Shown: positions 26,428-39,080, counted from the first letter of the stretch. The stretch: 64,000 bases of DNA from Epiperipatus broadwayi (GCA_028023455.1 JAQFVV010012545.1:1986001-2050000), one strand, 5' to 3'. Numbers and translations are program-made. Notes: a model not told the origin generated them from the letters alone.

Positions 26428-27082
26428 GGTACTGTTCTATTAGCGTGTTGAAACTGCTTGATGACGTTGATCCCATCCAAATGCATATAAATATGCCGTT
26501 TAGTGGGCCGCAGTCTAAACCAAATAGCCACAACTTTTTTTTTTCTGTTGTAACTCACGGCTTGGCTTTGTCTTGTGCAGTTTATGCAAGTGCACACAAT
26601 ACTATCTTTTAGCAATGTTAACACTTCACTACCATACTATTTGTGGGCGGATTTAAAGTTTTCAAAGTATTGCAATGTGGATTCAAAAGTAAGTATGGTA
26701 CATCTTACCTAACATAGTATTAAAATGTAATAATTATAAGCCCATTACCCAACTTCCAAACCCAACATGTAAGGTGTAAATAATTAGAAAATGTTAGGGG
26801 AAACCACAATTTCACTGTTCTCCAAAAAAAAGTCACAGTTCGTGAGAACACCTACGAGAATTAAAATGTCTTGACTGTAACATTTCTCATAGTTATATCC
26901 AGAGATAAAAAGAAATTGTAAAAAGAATTACAGTAATTTATTAAGGAAAATAAATAAATTACGTTAACCCATACGATTATTCTTATTTCACTAATAAGGT
27001 GGTGGGCCCGTAACGTTATATTTATGTGTTTTCCTAGAAACTACGTCATCAAGGGGTTTCAACACGCTAATAGAACAGTACC
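26428..27082. mobile_element. 655-bp TIR MITE of uncertain superfamily
   Basis: The inverted ends are about 40 bp: GGTACTGTTCTATTAGCGTG at the left and CACGCTAATAGAACAGTACC at the right, extending through TTGAAAC and the ATGACGT/ACGTCAT pair. The flanks CTTTTTTA (26,420-26,427) and CTTTTTTT (27,083-27,090) could be an 8-bp duplication with one mismatch. The interior is non-coding and less AT-rich than its surroundings. The superfamily is unresolved. Confidence 0.85.
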
Positions 27083-28450
27083 CTTTTTTTATTATTATTT
27101 AAGTTTTCTTTAAAAGGTAAAGAATTGAGTACAAGAGATGAATGGTGGAATAGGCAACATGGGTAAGCTTCTAACATTAATTTAATAATTTTTCACTAAA
27201 TTAATGATTTGGATATGTATCAAGCTGTTAGTTTATTTACTTATTCAAACCAGGAGAGAAATAAAATAATTTATATCAAATTATAACTATTATTGGCACT
27301 ATTTAAAGTTTAAATAATGTTATCTGAGCTCCATATATGGAAATTATATTTAAGGAATTATTTCCTTAATATGCATAAAACCTGTGGTTTTTCTTAATCA
27401 ATTGAATTAAATGTCCATTAATATATTTTACTTTTGAAAATAGATTATGCCTGTCTCTCTTTTTTTTTTGTTATATGTTTGTGTTATAAAAGTGCTTTTG
27501 AATATTATGACACAAACATTTAGATTTATATCAAGTTAATCTCATCAATATTAGACTGATTAAGTGTATCATGAATGCATTAGGGGGTCATCATCATTTA
27601 TGCAATTTCATTTGCTAATGTTTGGGCAGAAGTAACATAATTATTATTATTACTTAAGGGTTTTAGAAAAAAATAATTTTGCCAGTGGAATTTAATAGCA
27701 TCAGATCACTAAGATTTTCATATAAATATTCACTCTATTAAATGTGACGATTCCATATCAAATATCATCTGACGAGAATGTGTCTAACTTGATGCTGGTA
27801 GAATTTGTATTATATTCTCATAATTAATCACATAGAAGGGGCATTCTATCTTTTATCCATTTCATAATTTTATTTGCCTTTTCTCACTGTTGACTATATT
27901 GTTATTTATTAATCCCAGAGGATTTATGCAATCTGTTGACACTATGAATCCGAAAATTATTTGTTTAACCAAAGACTTAGTTTGGCCATATGACTAGGCT
28001 CATTTGTCTCCATATTTAAATCAGGCGTGTTGATTATAAATGAATACCATTCATCTAGTGAAGTTCCAATAGTGTGGGAATGAATCCATGGTCAGCGTAC
28101 CTGAATATATTTCCCTTAATGCCTATGTCATAACACAGTTGTTGAAGAAATACCACCTTATCTGAATATTATTTAAATGGTGATTAATTTGTATAAACCT
28201 GACTGATTCTATTACAATATATAAATATATATTACATTCAATATTTTCACAATTATATGATGACACACACATATTAATTATAAACAATTCCTTTAAACAA
28301 AAAAATTATAAATATATATAATTGTATAAAAGTAATATTTATTTGGCCATTTTACTAAAAAATATTTTTTCCTCTGAATAAAAGAAGCATTCTGCTTCAA
28401 ATATTAGAATTTATTATTTTATTAGTATATAAATACATACATATTCATAT

Positions 28451-28814
28451 AAATATTTGAAAACCAGGCACTCTTCACAAACCTGGGAGTTTAATTGTAA
28501 GTATAGGGATTTGAACTCAGACTTTCAAGCATCCTTCAACTATCCACACTATCTCACACAACTGATACACATGACCACACACACGTATATGTATTTCATG
28601 CTAAACCAGCACTTATCACTTGGTCCAGATTATCATCTCCTACACATATATATAATCAGTGCTCAGTTTATATTAAGATAGCAAATCTTTACACTTTAAT
28701 GGACAGGTTTCAATCCACTCCAACCTACAACTTTTCAGCCATCCATATCAGTTGTATGAGATAGTGTGGATAGTTGAAGGGTGCTTGAAAGTCTGAGTTC
28801 AAATCCCCTATACT
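28451..28814 (+). mobile_element. SB2 snapback repeat, copy 2
   Basis: 364-bp unit between 13-bp near-identical direct repeats, TACATATTCATAT (28,438-28,450) and TACATATTCAAAT (28,815-28,827). The inner ends are a long inverted repeat: GGATTTGAACTCAGACTTTC at the left pairs with GAAAGTCTGAGTTCAAATCC at the right. GAGTTCAAATCCCC looks like a tRNA T-arm (box B) and lies about 7 nt from the element's right end, as in a tRNA 3' end. Confidence 0.85.
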
Positions 28815-28886
28815 TACATATTCAAATGTAGAGCTAATAGTGTTAAATATTTTTTTGTATACTTATAATTATATAATAAAACATAC

Positions 28887-28985
28887 CTTCTAATAACTCT
28901 AAACTGGCACCTCCACCAGTGCTCACATGACTGACTTCTTTTTCTTTGTCCCACTTTGCTACACAAGCAGCTGTGTCACCACCGC
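28887..28985 (-). CDS. Pgk: Pgk coding exon ([12 protein letters not shown] ... SLELLE)
   Basis: 99-bp exon. The acceptor is AATTTATAG and the donor GTATGTTTT. The split glycine is followed by [18 protein letters not shown] then [14 protein letters not shown] and one base of the next glycine codon. GGGDT is the ATP/ADP phosphate-binding loop of the enzyme. The [10 protein letters not shown] block is nearly invariant in the family and is intact here. Confidence 0.97.
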
Positions 28986-30439
28986 CTATAAATTAAAAAA
29001 AAAAAATTAACCATTCACTTATTCAGGAAAAAACAAAATGAATATAAAAGATTTCGCACTGATTGTATAAAAAAAATGTGAAATTTCATTAAGTGAAAAA
29101 TTATTTTTCAGAATTGAACACAACAAGATTAAATTAAAATTATTAAAGAAATTCAAAATGGAAGAAAGAGAAATAATAAAAGATGTATTAAAAGTGGAAA
29201 GCAATAACAAAAAAAAAAAGTTGATGGATAAAAAAAAAAAGCTTTGAGCATTGGCATTAGCAAAATAAAATAAGAAGATTTGAGAAAAAGAAAGAAATCT
29301 GAGATAATGTAAGGGATCTACCTATTGGCCGATGATGGTTGTTGATATATAATAAATTCTCTATCAACTATTAAATATTTTACAAGAAAAAATTCAAGTT
29401 AAAACTTTCTTCAATGACTGGTTGCTTTTCATGACCATGTTTATATCTGATATTGGTTTTATGCCATTTTTTAGCTCTTATCCAAATTCTCTCTAATTGT
29501 AATTGTTACAGTTTTGAGGTTTTAGATTCTATTTCTGTGGAACTCAAAAATCATTCTTAAATAAAATTTTCTCTTTTTTTAAGTCTTCTTTAAAAACTGT
29601 GCACCATTTCTTTACCTTAATGCAGCCCAAACTTTTCATAAACTTCTGAAATAAGGTGTCATGCATGGCTGAAGATTCTCTTTTTCTATCTTAGGAAATT
29701 GGATGATCTCCAGTCATTTGTCAATGAGATTTTTTGGAGAGGATGAAGAATCAGAGCATTCCCATGATCCACTCTGCATAACAGCAAGATTTTGCATACA
29801 GATACAATCTCTCTATTTGGGAACCAAACTTCATTTGAAATAACTTCTTTATTAAATAAAAGAATAAATGCTTCTTAGCCAATGCCATTGTGACCTGAGT
29901 CTCCCCAGAACCTAAATGGGTAAATTCCCTTCTTTGTTTTATGTTTCCGTTTCTTTTTCCTGTTTATATTTGGTAGTTTATATTCCATATTTGAGTCAAA
30001 GTTTGTTTTCTTATCTTTGATGATATATTTTTTTTATGGTTTACAATTAAGCATCTATCCTGGGGTTAAAATTTTTCTGTTGTAGGTAGCAATACATTTT
30101 CTATTTCTATAGCTCTAATAATTCTTTATAAGATGAGTGACCCTATATGTTTTTAATCCCTCTGCTCATGTTATATTTCATTCAAGGCTATTAAGTTTGG
30201 AACTTTAGTCATAGATGTTTTAAATCATTAGTTAATTTTTCTTTTTTGTTTGTACACAGAAATGATTGTTATTCTGAATAATTTATTTAGTTTATTGTAT
30301 TGAATTGATCACATGATTTTTAATATAGCTTATTCTACAATAATACAACACCTTCATGATTGTTTTCCAGTATAAGGCTTATTCCATACAATGCATACAC
30401 TTCTCTTGCTAATATTCCATTTCTGATAAATTAGTAAAT

Positions 30440-30780
30440 AACTATTTGATCACAGGATTGATCTAATAATGTCTGAGTAGAAATTATCAATAATATTTCT
30501 CATGGTAATATTTAATTGAATATCCAGAAACTTAATGTGGCAACTTTTCTCCAAACAGGGACAGAGTTTCACTAGCAGAATATGTCGTTGCCAAGAAAGC
30601 TGCCCATAAAGTATTTGTTTTATAACTCTAAGTAGTGTCACCTAACTTTCCAAGATTATTCCTAGAAATTAATTTTGATCTAATCTTAGCTAAATGAAAA
30701 AATAAGTTAAAGTACGAACAAATGTTTCTTCTAAATAGCATGTTTATTCTAAGATATCCAGATATCAGAAGAATAGTTGC
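30440..30780 (-). pseudogene. Non-LTR reverse transcriptase remnant, inverted segment
   Basis: On the minus strand, broken frames give KIRSKLISRNNLGKLG, then ILYGQLSW and the stretch CPCLEKSCHIKFLDIQLNIT followed by MR. This matches the conserved order of the region after the RT domain in Jockey-like non-LTR proteins (K-R--L--L-GT--G ... EYC-PVW--S-H---LD-QLN-TMR). The next segment of the same protein lies to the right on the plus strand (30,880-31,205), so this piece is inverted within the element. Stops and frameshifts make it inactive. Confidence 0.7.
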
Positions 30781-30879
30781 TTTGCAGAACATGTATAAGT
30801 AAAACTGTTACGCAGATTGGCTTTGCTAATAACTATTCAAGATATAATTTCATATCTACAATTTGTCTCAAATCAAGAT

Positions 30880-31205
30880 AAATAAAAATCTACAATTGAA
30901 AAATTATGGCATAAAAAATTAAATTCTTATGATGTTCCAAACAATTTTCTTTTTCTAAATGTATCAGTGAAGCCAAATGGATTTGATTTTCCTAAACAGA
31001 ATTGGAGTTTTATCAATAGATTCAGGACAATCCATAATCACTACACATAAATGGAATTTGTCAGCCACTGATCCATGTAAATGTTGACAAATACAGACTA
31101 CAAACCACATAATTAATGATTGTCAAATCTATGGCTGCAGTAGTTGAATTAAAGGACTTAATAAAGCCACTAGTGAATCTATTTTCTGGTTAGAATCTCT
31201 GCAGG
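30880..31205 (+). pseudogene. Non-LTR retrotransposon C-terminal HC-finger remnant
   Basis: Frame at about 30,890-31,205: IEKLWHKKLNSYDVP, NGFDFPKQNWSFINRFRT, then HKWNL, PCKC, NHIINDC and WLESL. This is the characteristic C-terminal tail of Jockey-like non-LTR proteins (PGFDLPRRQWS-LNRFRTG ... C-C ... HI---C), with the cysteine and histidine residues kept. Two in-frame stops interrupt it. An AAATAAATAAAT-rich run near 31,245-31,260 probably marks the 3' tail. Confidence 0.82.
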
Positions 31206-32294
31206 TTCCTTTATGATATTTTGTTAATAACTAAACTGTCATTAAAAAAAATAAATAAATTCATACACTAAATAATAATAACAAATAGAGATTAGCTAAT
31301 ATATTCTCAGAGACCCTAAATTGTGGACCTATATATTTTTTCTACTCAAATCAATTTCCACACCGACATATTTAAAGACATCGTTTACTATTGTTTGGTC
31401 TTTATCACATATATCTGCAACTCTTTTTTTCACCTTTCCTTTCTTTGTTTTACTGGCTTGAGTAAAAAAATCTGATTCAATCATTTCTGTCTTATTTCTG
31501 GTAAAAGTTTCCAGTTTAATTGCTTTTGTGGTTAATCAGTTTCTTCCATAATTACAGTATTTGAATCCTTCATTATAATTATGCTTTCATTCACGAATCA
31601 TAACTGATATCAATAATAATCTATACTCAATTGTGTTTTACTTGTGGTGATTCTTCAGTTGTTTTGTAGACTAATTTCTGTTGCTGGGGTTCAATGATCT
31701 TTCATTTTACAATTGTATCCCATTTATCTCTTCTATTATTAATAGTTTTTCCCCCAATTTTGTCTTTATTTTAAAATAATTCCAAAGCATGTCGATAATT
31801 CGAATATGATTTTGCATTGCCTTGTTTATTCCTCAAAAAAATTCCTATTATATTTTTATCAAATTTATTACTAAGCAGAGTGTATTGCATCTTGGAAAGT
31901 ATTTCTTATCATAGTAGATATTGCCCACCTTTTCATTTGAATAGCACTTCATAGTTAGTTCATTAGTCATTCTGTAGGCGTTCTTAAAACTTAATAAATC
32001 CCCCTTTCCCCTTAGAATACTGATATTAATATCAACAACATCTCACATAAACTATTATTTACATAGTTGTTTTTTGTTTAAGTAAATGTTAATTAGATTA
32101 TTTTATCAGCTTCTCAAACTTGAGAACAAACATACTAAAAACCAATCTAGAATTCAATCAAAGAGAAGCAGTCATTTTCTTCATTAATCATTTCTATATA
32201 TCTATAACTGACTTGAATATTACAAACTAAGATGCTACAATATGAATAACTAATTTTCAAAACTTATTTAAGCTATTTTTGGCAGAATTCTTAC

Positions 32295-32395
32295 CGATAA
32301 TGGTGATACAGCCTTGTTTAGTAGCTGCAACGACTGAATCAAGCATAGCTTTAGTTCCTTTAGAGAAATTTTCAAATTCAAATACACCTGGAGGT
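32295..32395 (-). CDS. Pgk: Pgk coding exon ([10 protein letters not shown] ... CITII)
   Basis: 101-bp exon. The acceptor is GTTTTCAG and the donor GTAAGAATTC. One base completes the split glycine, followed by [19 protein letters not shown] and [14 protein letters not shown], ending one base into a glycine codon. It forms the second half of the WNGPxGVFE motif and the strand that leads into the GGGDT loop. Confidence 0.96.
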
Positions 32396-33489
32396 CTGAA
32401 AACATACATTTAACACAACATACTATGATTATATAGGGATCAGAAGTATTTCACTTATCCTGTACATAATATTTATAAAATAACAATTTTCAAATGCACG
32501 TATTATAAGAATCCTTTATCAACAGACTTTCTAGTGTCATTGTAATAAAATTGTAAATAATATCTTTTCATAACAATGTAATTCATTAATAATTTTTTTG
32601 ATAAGTGGATTGCACTAATACAAGAGGGTGTTATCTACAAGATTATCAAAATAATTCTAGAAAGTTTGACTTGTAAAGGATTTTATAATAATGCATTTTT
32701 GAAGATTATTACTTCATAAATATCATTATATAATCTCAGTATTTATATTTAATAACTAGTGTTTATTTATAGAATTGTTAATAGAATTTAACTATACATG
32801 TATGAATCCCCTAACTGGAAAGCTATTATATACTTTCTAATGCTCTTTATATAGTGCATTATTTAACTTCATTTTAGTTGTTATGATTGTCTAGCAGTCA
32901 TATTCAGATATAAAGATTATTATATTATTTCTTTGATAAATAAATAATAACTTTATTTTATATATATGTACATACAGATATAAACCAAAATATAAATACA
33001 CAAATAAATCTAACATATTTATATATCTATCTATACATGTTATAATTTATTATATTATTATAAAATTAGACATTATTTTAACATTATGTTATTTCAATTT
33101 ACAATATTTTTTTTTCTTCTGAAATATAATTTTAAATTCTGAATACATCACAAAAAACTCCTTTCACATATTAACTAACAATTTTTTTAAAAAGAAAAAA
33201 AAACTATTCAAATTTTTTTTAATAATCCTTTTATAGATTTTTTTAAAAAGCTCTTTTTCTATTATTTAGTTTATTTAAATGAAATTCAAGAATAATTATT
33301 ATTGTAAATGATTATTTAAAAGTTATCATAAATATATAAGATAAAAAATATTTTATGGTAAATGTTTTTATTTTCGTGCCTTAAAAATCAAAAAAATAAT
33401 TGTTTCTTGATAAATAAAAGCATTTACTATATTTTTTACCACTATTTATTGGTATAGTAAATAAAAATGTCGAACTATATTGTATTTTA

Positions 33490-34080
33490 AATTAACTTGA
33501 CTCTAATAGTTTATATATATATTACTAGATATTTCTACAATAAGTTAATATGTAAACCTTTTATGTATCATTTTAACTTAAAATATGAAAATGTCCTTCC
33601 TGATCAAAAGTGTTTGTCATTTTTTCTTTTCCTAAAAAAGATTCATCAAACCTATATTGTAAACAGATTTTACTTTAAATCAATTTGCCACTTCTAGTTT
33701 ATATACATCACTAGATATTTCTTTAATATATATATGATTTTATTTTAAAATAAGTTGTAAACAAACTTATTTTATTGTAATTGAAATCAGACTTTCAATT
33801 AAAACAAAAAAAAAAAAGATTTTATTCTAATTTAAATTAAGTTTTTAATTGAAACAAAAAAAATTACGCACATTAAGGAAGGTTTTTAAATTTATTATAA
33901 CAAAATGCCTAACAAAACCATATTGTAAAATAACTTTCTTTAATATTATGATTTTACTTTAAAGTAAGTTGTAAACTAAGCAAGCTTTCAAATGAAACAA
34001 TGAAAAATCCTGTTATTTAGAATGTATTAAGCTGGATTTTAATAAAAGCTTTCAATTAAAATAAAAAAAATCTCTATACA
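33490..34080. repeat. Degenerate AT-rich repetitive stretch
   Basis: Words recur at irregular spacing: CACTAGATATTTCT-like (33,523 and 33,708), ATTTTACTTTAAA-like (33,667, 33,737, 33,952), AAGTTGTAAAC, and TTTCAATTAAAA. This suggests an old tandem array eroded by substitution. No unit length can be fixed by eye. Confidence 0.5.
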
Positions 34081-35050
34081 GTCCTCTCATGTGTCTTACT
34101 TAAACTATATCTGTGAAACAAACAACATACAAACAAACATAGAGATTGTAAGTTAAATATAAGTGTTTAAAAATGTACAAATATATATAGAAATTTAACA
34201 TTTAGATTTAATTATTATATATATTCCTGGTCTTTTTTATATAATCATATCTATATATACACACATATCTTAAATATATACAAATATTATTTATTAACCA
34301 CAAGTAATTTTATTCTAAAATCGATTTTAAGTGTAGTTTATGTGTAAACCTACTTTTATTTTTATTTATAGTAAAATATATCATTTTCATTAAATAAATT
34401 TCTGTGCATATTGATAAATTTTTTCATCATTTTTATATTGCTTAAATCTTGTTATAATTGAATTCTTTGTTTTTCTTATGAATGTATTTATTATATTTCC
34501 TTGTTTATATTTTATTTTATAAATACTATTTAAATCTTCATTGTTCTTATTATTTAAACATTTATTATTCAATATATTTTTATAGTCATGTTATTTATTT
34601 ATTTTATTAACTATTTGAATGTTTAATTAGCTTTTATAATTTTTACTAATAATTTTGTTTATTATTTGTAACTCTTATATCATTTGTTTTTATATGTATG
34701 TGTTTACAATTTTTAATTTTATTTATTATATTTTTTCTTTCTATTTTTTAAATATTATTTTCTATTACTTTGGTTGGGTAATTATTACTTTTAGACTCTT
34801 CTATTATTTTTTTAATAATTATGTGTATTTGAACATTATTATTTCACAGATATTACATATAGATAAAAAAAAAATAGAATAAGTATATAGTCATAATGCA
34901 TTTTGTTAATATTAAATTTTCAAATCTTCAGTCATATTTTAATTTGAAATTTGATGAAATCTTGATATATATTAAATTTATATATATTTCGGATGCTAAT
35001 AATTTTGGAAGACATATTTATAGTAATTATTTATTATTGAATTTTTATTT

Positions 35051-35168
35051 AAATAAATAATGAAACATTTCCTAAAAAGTAATACAGAGGATGGTATAAA
35101 GAGACTTATATAAATAAATAATGAAAATTTCCTAAAAAGTAATACAGAGGATGGTATAAAGAGACTTT
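35051..35168. repeat. 60-bp near-perfect tandem duplication
   Basis: AAATAAATAATGAAA followed by TTTCCTAAAAAGTAATACAG and AGGATGGTATAAAGAGACTT occurs twice back to back, with one base missing in the second unit. Recent slippage or unequal exchange. Confidence 0.92.
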
Positions 35169-35335
35169 TCAATAGTTTATTTTTAAATCATTAGGTTGTA
35201 TTTTGAAAGAAGTTTTCTATGAGACATTCAGAATATAAAAACATTATTAATTGAATTATCATATGTTATAATAATGTATATTATTAAAATAATATATTAT
35301 AGTGTTATATATTTAAATATATGTAATGTTATTAA

Positions 35336-35578
35336 AACAGGCAAAACTCTCCAAACAGTAGTGCCACTCAGTGCGAGCCAGAGTAATCAATGGATGCCAG
35401 AAGGCTTGTGCATAAAATCCCTATCTAGTGGCTATTCATCCAATATCCCCAGACTAGTTTCTAGCTCCATTGATTACCCTGGCTTGCACTGAGTGGCACT
35501 ACTGTATGGAGAGTTTTTGCCTGTTTAAATAACAGTTATGAGCAAGCATAAAAAATGATGATCATGTGATGTTTAGTG
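35336..35578 (+). mobile_element. SB1 snapback repeat, copy 3
   Basis: 243-bp copy between 17-bp direct repeats with one mismatch, ATATGTAATGTTATTAA (35,319-35,335) and ATATGTAATGTTGTTAA (35,579-35,595). The left arm AACAGGCAAAACTCTCC pairs with GGAGAGTTTTTGCCTGTT, and the 3' tail ends GATGTTTAGTG. The central part of the right arm, including the CTGATGA core, is deleted here, leaving a shorter hairpin. Confidence 0.92.
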
Positions 35579-38500
35579 ATATGTAATGTTGTTAACATGT
35601 TTTATTGATAATAAAAATAACTTGTAATGTTTAATTTTTGGATAACTTCATTTAGTTACATTTTCTGATGAAAACCAGCCCTCTGTTAAATAATTGAATT
35701 TTGTTTTTTATTTATATATATTGGTTTATGATTTATATATTTGTATATTCAAATAATTTTGAGTTTTTAAATTTACGAACATTATTAAAAGTATAAATAT
35801 AATATGCATTCAAAATATTTTATAAATAATAGTAAAATTATATGTAAGTGTGTTTGCAGATACATATAAAATGAAATTATTGCAAGTTTAAGTAAAGAAA
35901 TAATGTAATACAATAGTTTTTTTTAGATCTTAAGACAATTGCTAAACAAATGAAACATTATATGGGAGTTAAATAAAACATTGAGGAAAGTGCATTAAAA
36001 GAAGTGCTATGTCTGGGAGCAATCCATATGCTTCCGAACAGACATATACTTAAATAAATTTTCACCTGGTAAAACTAATAAGACTATAGCAATTTGGAAT
36101 TATCATTTAATATATATATATATTTCAAACTATTATAAGAATATTAATATTATAAATATACAAAATTATAATGAAGATAATATGTGTGTATTGTGCTTGC
36201 ATGGTTTTAGAGAAAGTTTTAGTTACTTTCTAAAATTATTAATAAAATTGAGGCATTATTCAAGTCCCGAGACTTGCTTTTGGATGTCTGGATGTAGGTT
36301 TTTCCATGGTAGAAGCTATTTCAGGCAACAAACAACATCCAGTAACACGATGGTGTTGCAAGTCCATGCACACTCACGTAGCTTCTAAGAGCAAATATCT
36401 CTTGGTTTCTTCTTTAAACTACATCCTCAATTTTTAATTAATCATTAGAATTCCTTTTCTAATTGGGTGATCATATGGATTCCGCTGACATTGTTTAATA
36501 TATTTTTTATTTCTAGATGCATCTAGCATAAGTAAAATCTACTTTTTAATTGTTATTAGTTTTAGTTTGATTTTGATGGGAATTCCAATAAATTATCTTT
36601 TTCGAGATTTTAAAAAATTGAATTAATATTATTTCCTCAGATTAAAATTAATCTTTTTGTAAACTAAATTCTTTTATATTCTGATTTGATAGGTTTTAAT
36701 TTTATTTATTATATACTAAATTTTATATATCTAATTGCATGCGTACATGTTATTTCAACATAAATACATATATACAACACTCAATTGTTTATAATTATTT
36801 TCCTAGCTTTATATGCGCATGTATTTTAACATACATATATAAATGTTACAAAGATTATAGTAATTTTTAAAAAAATTTGCTAGACACAATGCAATAAGAG
36901 TAGAAAAACATATTGGGGAGATTATATTTATGTACGAGTTAAATTTATAATCTAAAAAAAAGTTTTCATTAGATATTATTATATCCTCCTATGTGAATTA
37001 GTGCAACAATAGAATGGTGAAGTCAAGAGTTTAAAGTTCATGGATTGCTGTTCAGTTCTGTCATATTGGGTGTGTAAATGTCATACGACTTTGAGTATAT
37101 TATTTTAAAGATAATTTTTTTATATTATTTATTCTGTAACTTTCTCAGAGAGCAAAAAAAAATATTACATGCCATTTTTAATGGAAAATATAGTTCTATA
37201 TTTAAGATCTAAATTTTCTGCCAGAAGATAGATGTAAGATTTTTCTTTTATGAAAAAAAGCTTATAGCCAATCCAACTAGCTTTTCAATAATAGGCAGTA
37301 AATGGGCATGTAATTATTATTAGTAAGAAGGTAAAGATCTAAGTTAATTATGTTTGGCCACATGAGTATCAATATACTGAATGTAAAAATAAAAACACAA
37401 TTATAGTATAATGTAGTTTTCACAACTAGTGAGGAAGATATCATACAGTTATGGGCTCCTAGTTTATAATTATCTTATTTTTTAGCTTAGAAAATAAATA
37501 AAGGTTATTATTCAATAGAGCATTATAATTATAGTTATTATTGGTGATACGTCTTCATTCCTCAGCACTTCCCTCCTTTAATATAGTTTATTCTACAAGC
37601 TCAATATTTAGAGCTACAAATAAACTTTAATAGGTATTCTATATTATTAAGACAAAAATCATATATATATATAAATAATAATTTTCAAACAAACTTGTTT
37701 CATTTGATAAATGGTTGTTATTATTCACTATCATTATCAACAACAGTAGCAGCCAATCACAAATGAATATGGTCATTCCAATTCCAAAAGAAAAAAAACC
37801 CAAAACAAAAAAGATGAGTTTTTCAAGGATTATACACCCAATATATGAATCACAATTATATCTCCAAAATTTAATCTGCTCTTGTGGTAATTTGCAAGGC
37901 TGCCTTTTAAGACTTTCTGTAGCAAACCTTTCTTTCAAAAAGACCTCCATATCATGTCTTATTTTAGCTCAGTAAACAATCAATAATGCAATACTTTATT
38001 TATGAGATAATCTTTGAAATATAAACAGGATGATGATGATTCTATCATAATAATTATGCTCTAAGTTTACAATAAAATACATTTTCATTGGATTAAAGTT
38101 CATTCATTTCATGTGTTTAATCCAATGAAGATGTAATTTTATGATCACATCCAGCAAAAATGAAGATTCATATTGATTTATTTTATGATCTTGGCATTAT
38201 CCTTAAAGAAAAAATTTTCAATGCTTTTAAGTTTTATCGACAAAAGGATTCAAGTTTCACTTTCATAAAATAAATTAGATAACAGGTCTCTATATATCTA
38301 ATTTAGTTATTATAATAAATAACTTCCGATTCATTAGTGTATGATTCATATTATTACTACTGTACTAATATTTCCGCCGGGTGTATTTTCCATCAACTAG
38401 GGATAAATGTTATTATTAAAAAAATGGTTGCAGAGGAGCTAGAAGCATTGATGTATAACAAGATTAAAAGTTCAGCCAATAGAAAATTTTAAAACATAAA

Positions 38501-38779
38501 AGTGGAAGTAAACGTTGATCAGGAAAACAATATAAAAGTCAACAGTTATTTGAATTACTGAATTAAAAAAAAAATATTTCCAAATGGAAAGTAATTTACC
38601 TATATCATCACATGTATTATACAACCTGACCTCTCAATGATTTCTCTGATTTTATACTGGTGGAAAGGAATACAGATTTTAATAATTGTAGTTTTTTCTT
38701 CTCTGTTTTTTTATTATGACTGCTTTATGCCTGGATTAAGGCTTTGTTTATGGAGCTCAATCAGTCATAATAAAAAATC

Positions 38780-39080
38780 ATGGAGAAGAAAAAACTAGAC
38801 TATATTCTTTATATAAAGGGAACTACAGATAATATTGGAAGCATTTATAAACACAATAGCATAAAAATAACATATACCACTAATCAAAAATTTGGTATTC
38901 TGTCCACACCTAAGGTCTTCATTTCTTTTGAGATCCATAAAGTTTATGAAATCCTGTGTAAAGACCCTTATATGGAGGAAGGCAATCATGGCATCACTAC
39001 TAGGAGAGACAAATATGTTAATGCAATAAAGCACTATTCATCATTGACCCTTTCAGTCTATGTTATGGGGGTTAGGTAAA
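38780..39080 (+). pseudogene. Penelope-like element C-terminal fragment
   Basis: An open frame of about 99 codons reads YIKGTTDNIGSIYKHNSIKI, then KFGILSTPKV and HKVYEILCKDPYMEEGNHGI followed by TTRRDKYVNAIKH. This matches the linker and GIY-YIG endonuclease start of Penelope-like retroelements (GTTD-IG--L-K-NIK ... L-SPKD ... GVYRI-C-C---YIG-T-RS---R--EH). The GIY-YIG tyrosine/glycine positions are degraded and no reverse transcriptase lies upstream, so it is a dead 3' fragment. It lies opposite to Pgk in intron 4. Confidence 0.68.

Larger units (their letters stand above)
22266..28886 (-). other. Pgk intron 6
   Basis: 6.6-kb intron with GT..AG ends. It holds an SB2 snapback (28,451-28,814), a TIR-bounded MITE (26,428-27,082) and an old RTE 3'-end remnant (about 24,635-24,785). 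Between about 23,400 and 24,400 the plus strand is strikingly pyrimidine-rich. Read on the minus strand this gives lysine/glutamate-rich frames full of stops, perhaps a decayed element, but I cannot name it. Confidence 0.85.
28986..32294 (-). other. Pgk intron 5
   Basis: 3.3-kb intron with GT..AG ends. Its main content is the two-part, partly inverted non-LTR retrotransposon remnant at about 30,440-31,260. The flanking sequence is AT-rich, and I see no other feature. Confidence 0.85.

Noticed and set aside
34390-34882. Short open frames in an extremely AT-rich stretch
   Set aside because: Composed almost wholly of Asn/Lys/Ile/Phe/Tyr codons as expected by chance.
35051-35168. A CRISPR-like or satellite array
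   Set aside because: Only two units back to back with no spacers. CRISPR is not expected in an animal nuclear genome.
37639-37975. Overlapping open frames on both strands in Pgk intron 4
   Set aside because: Low-complexity, mutually antisense and without family resemblance.
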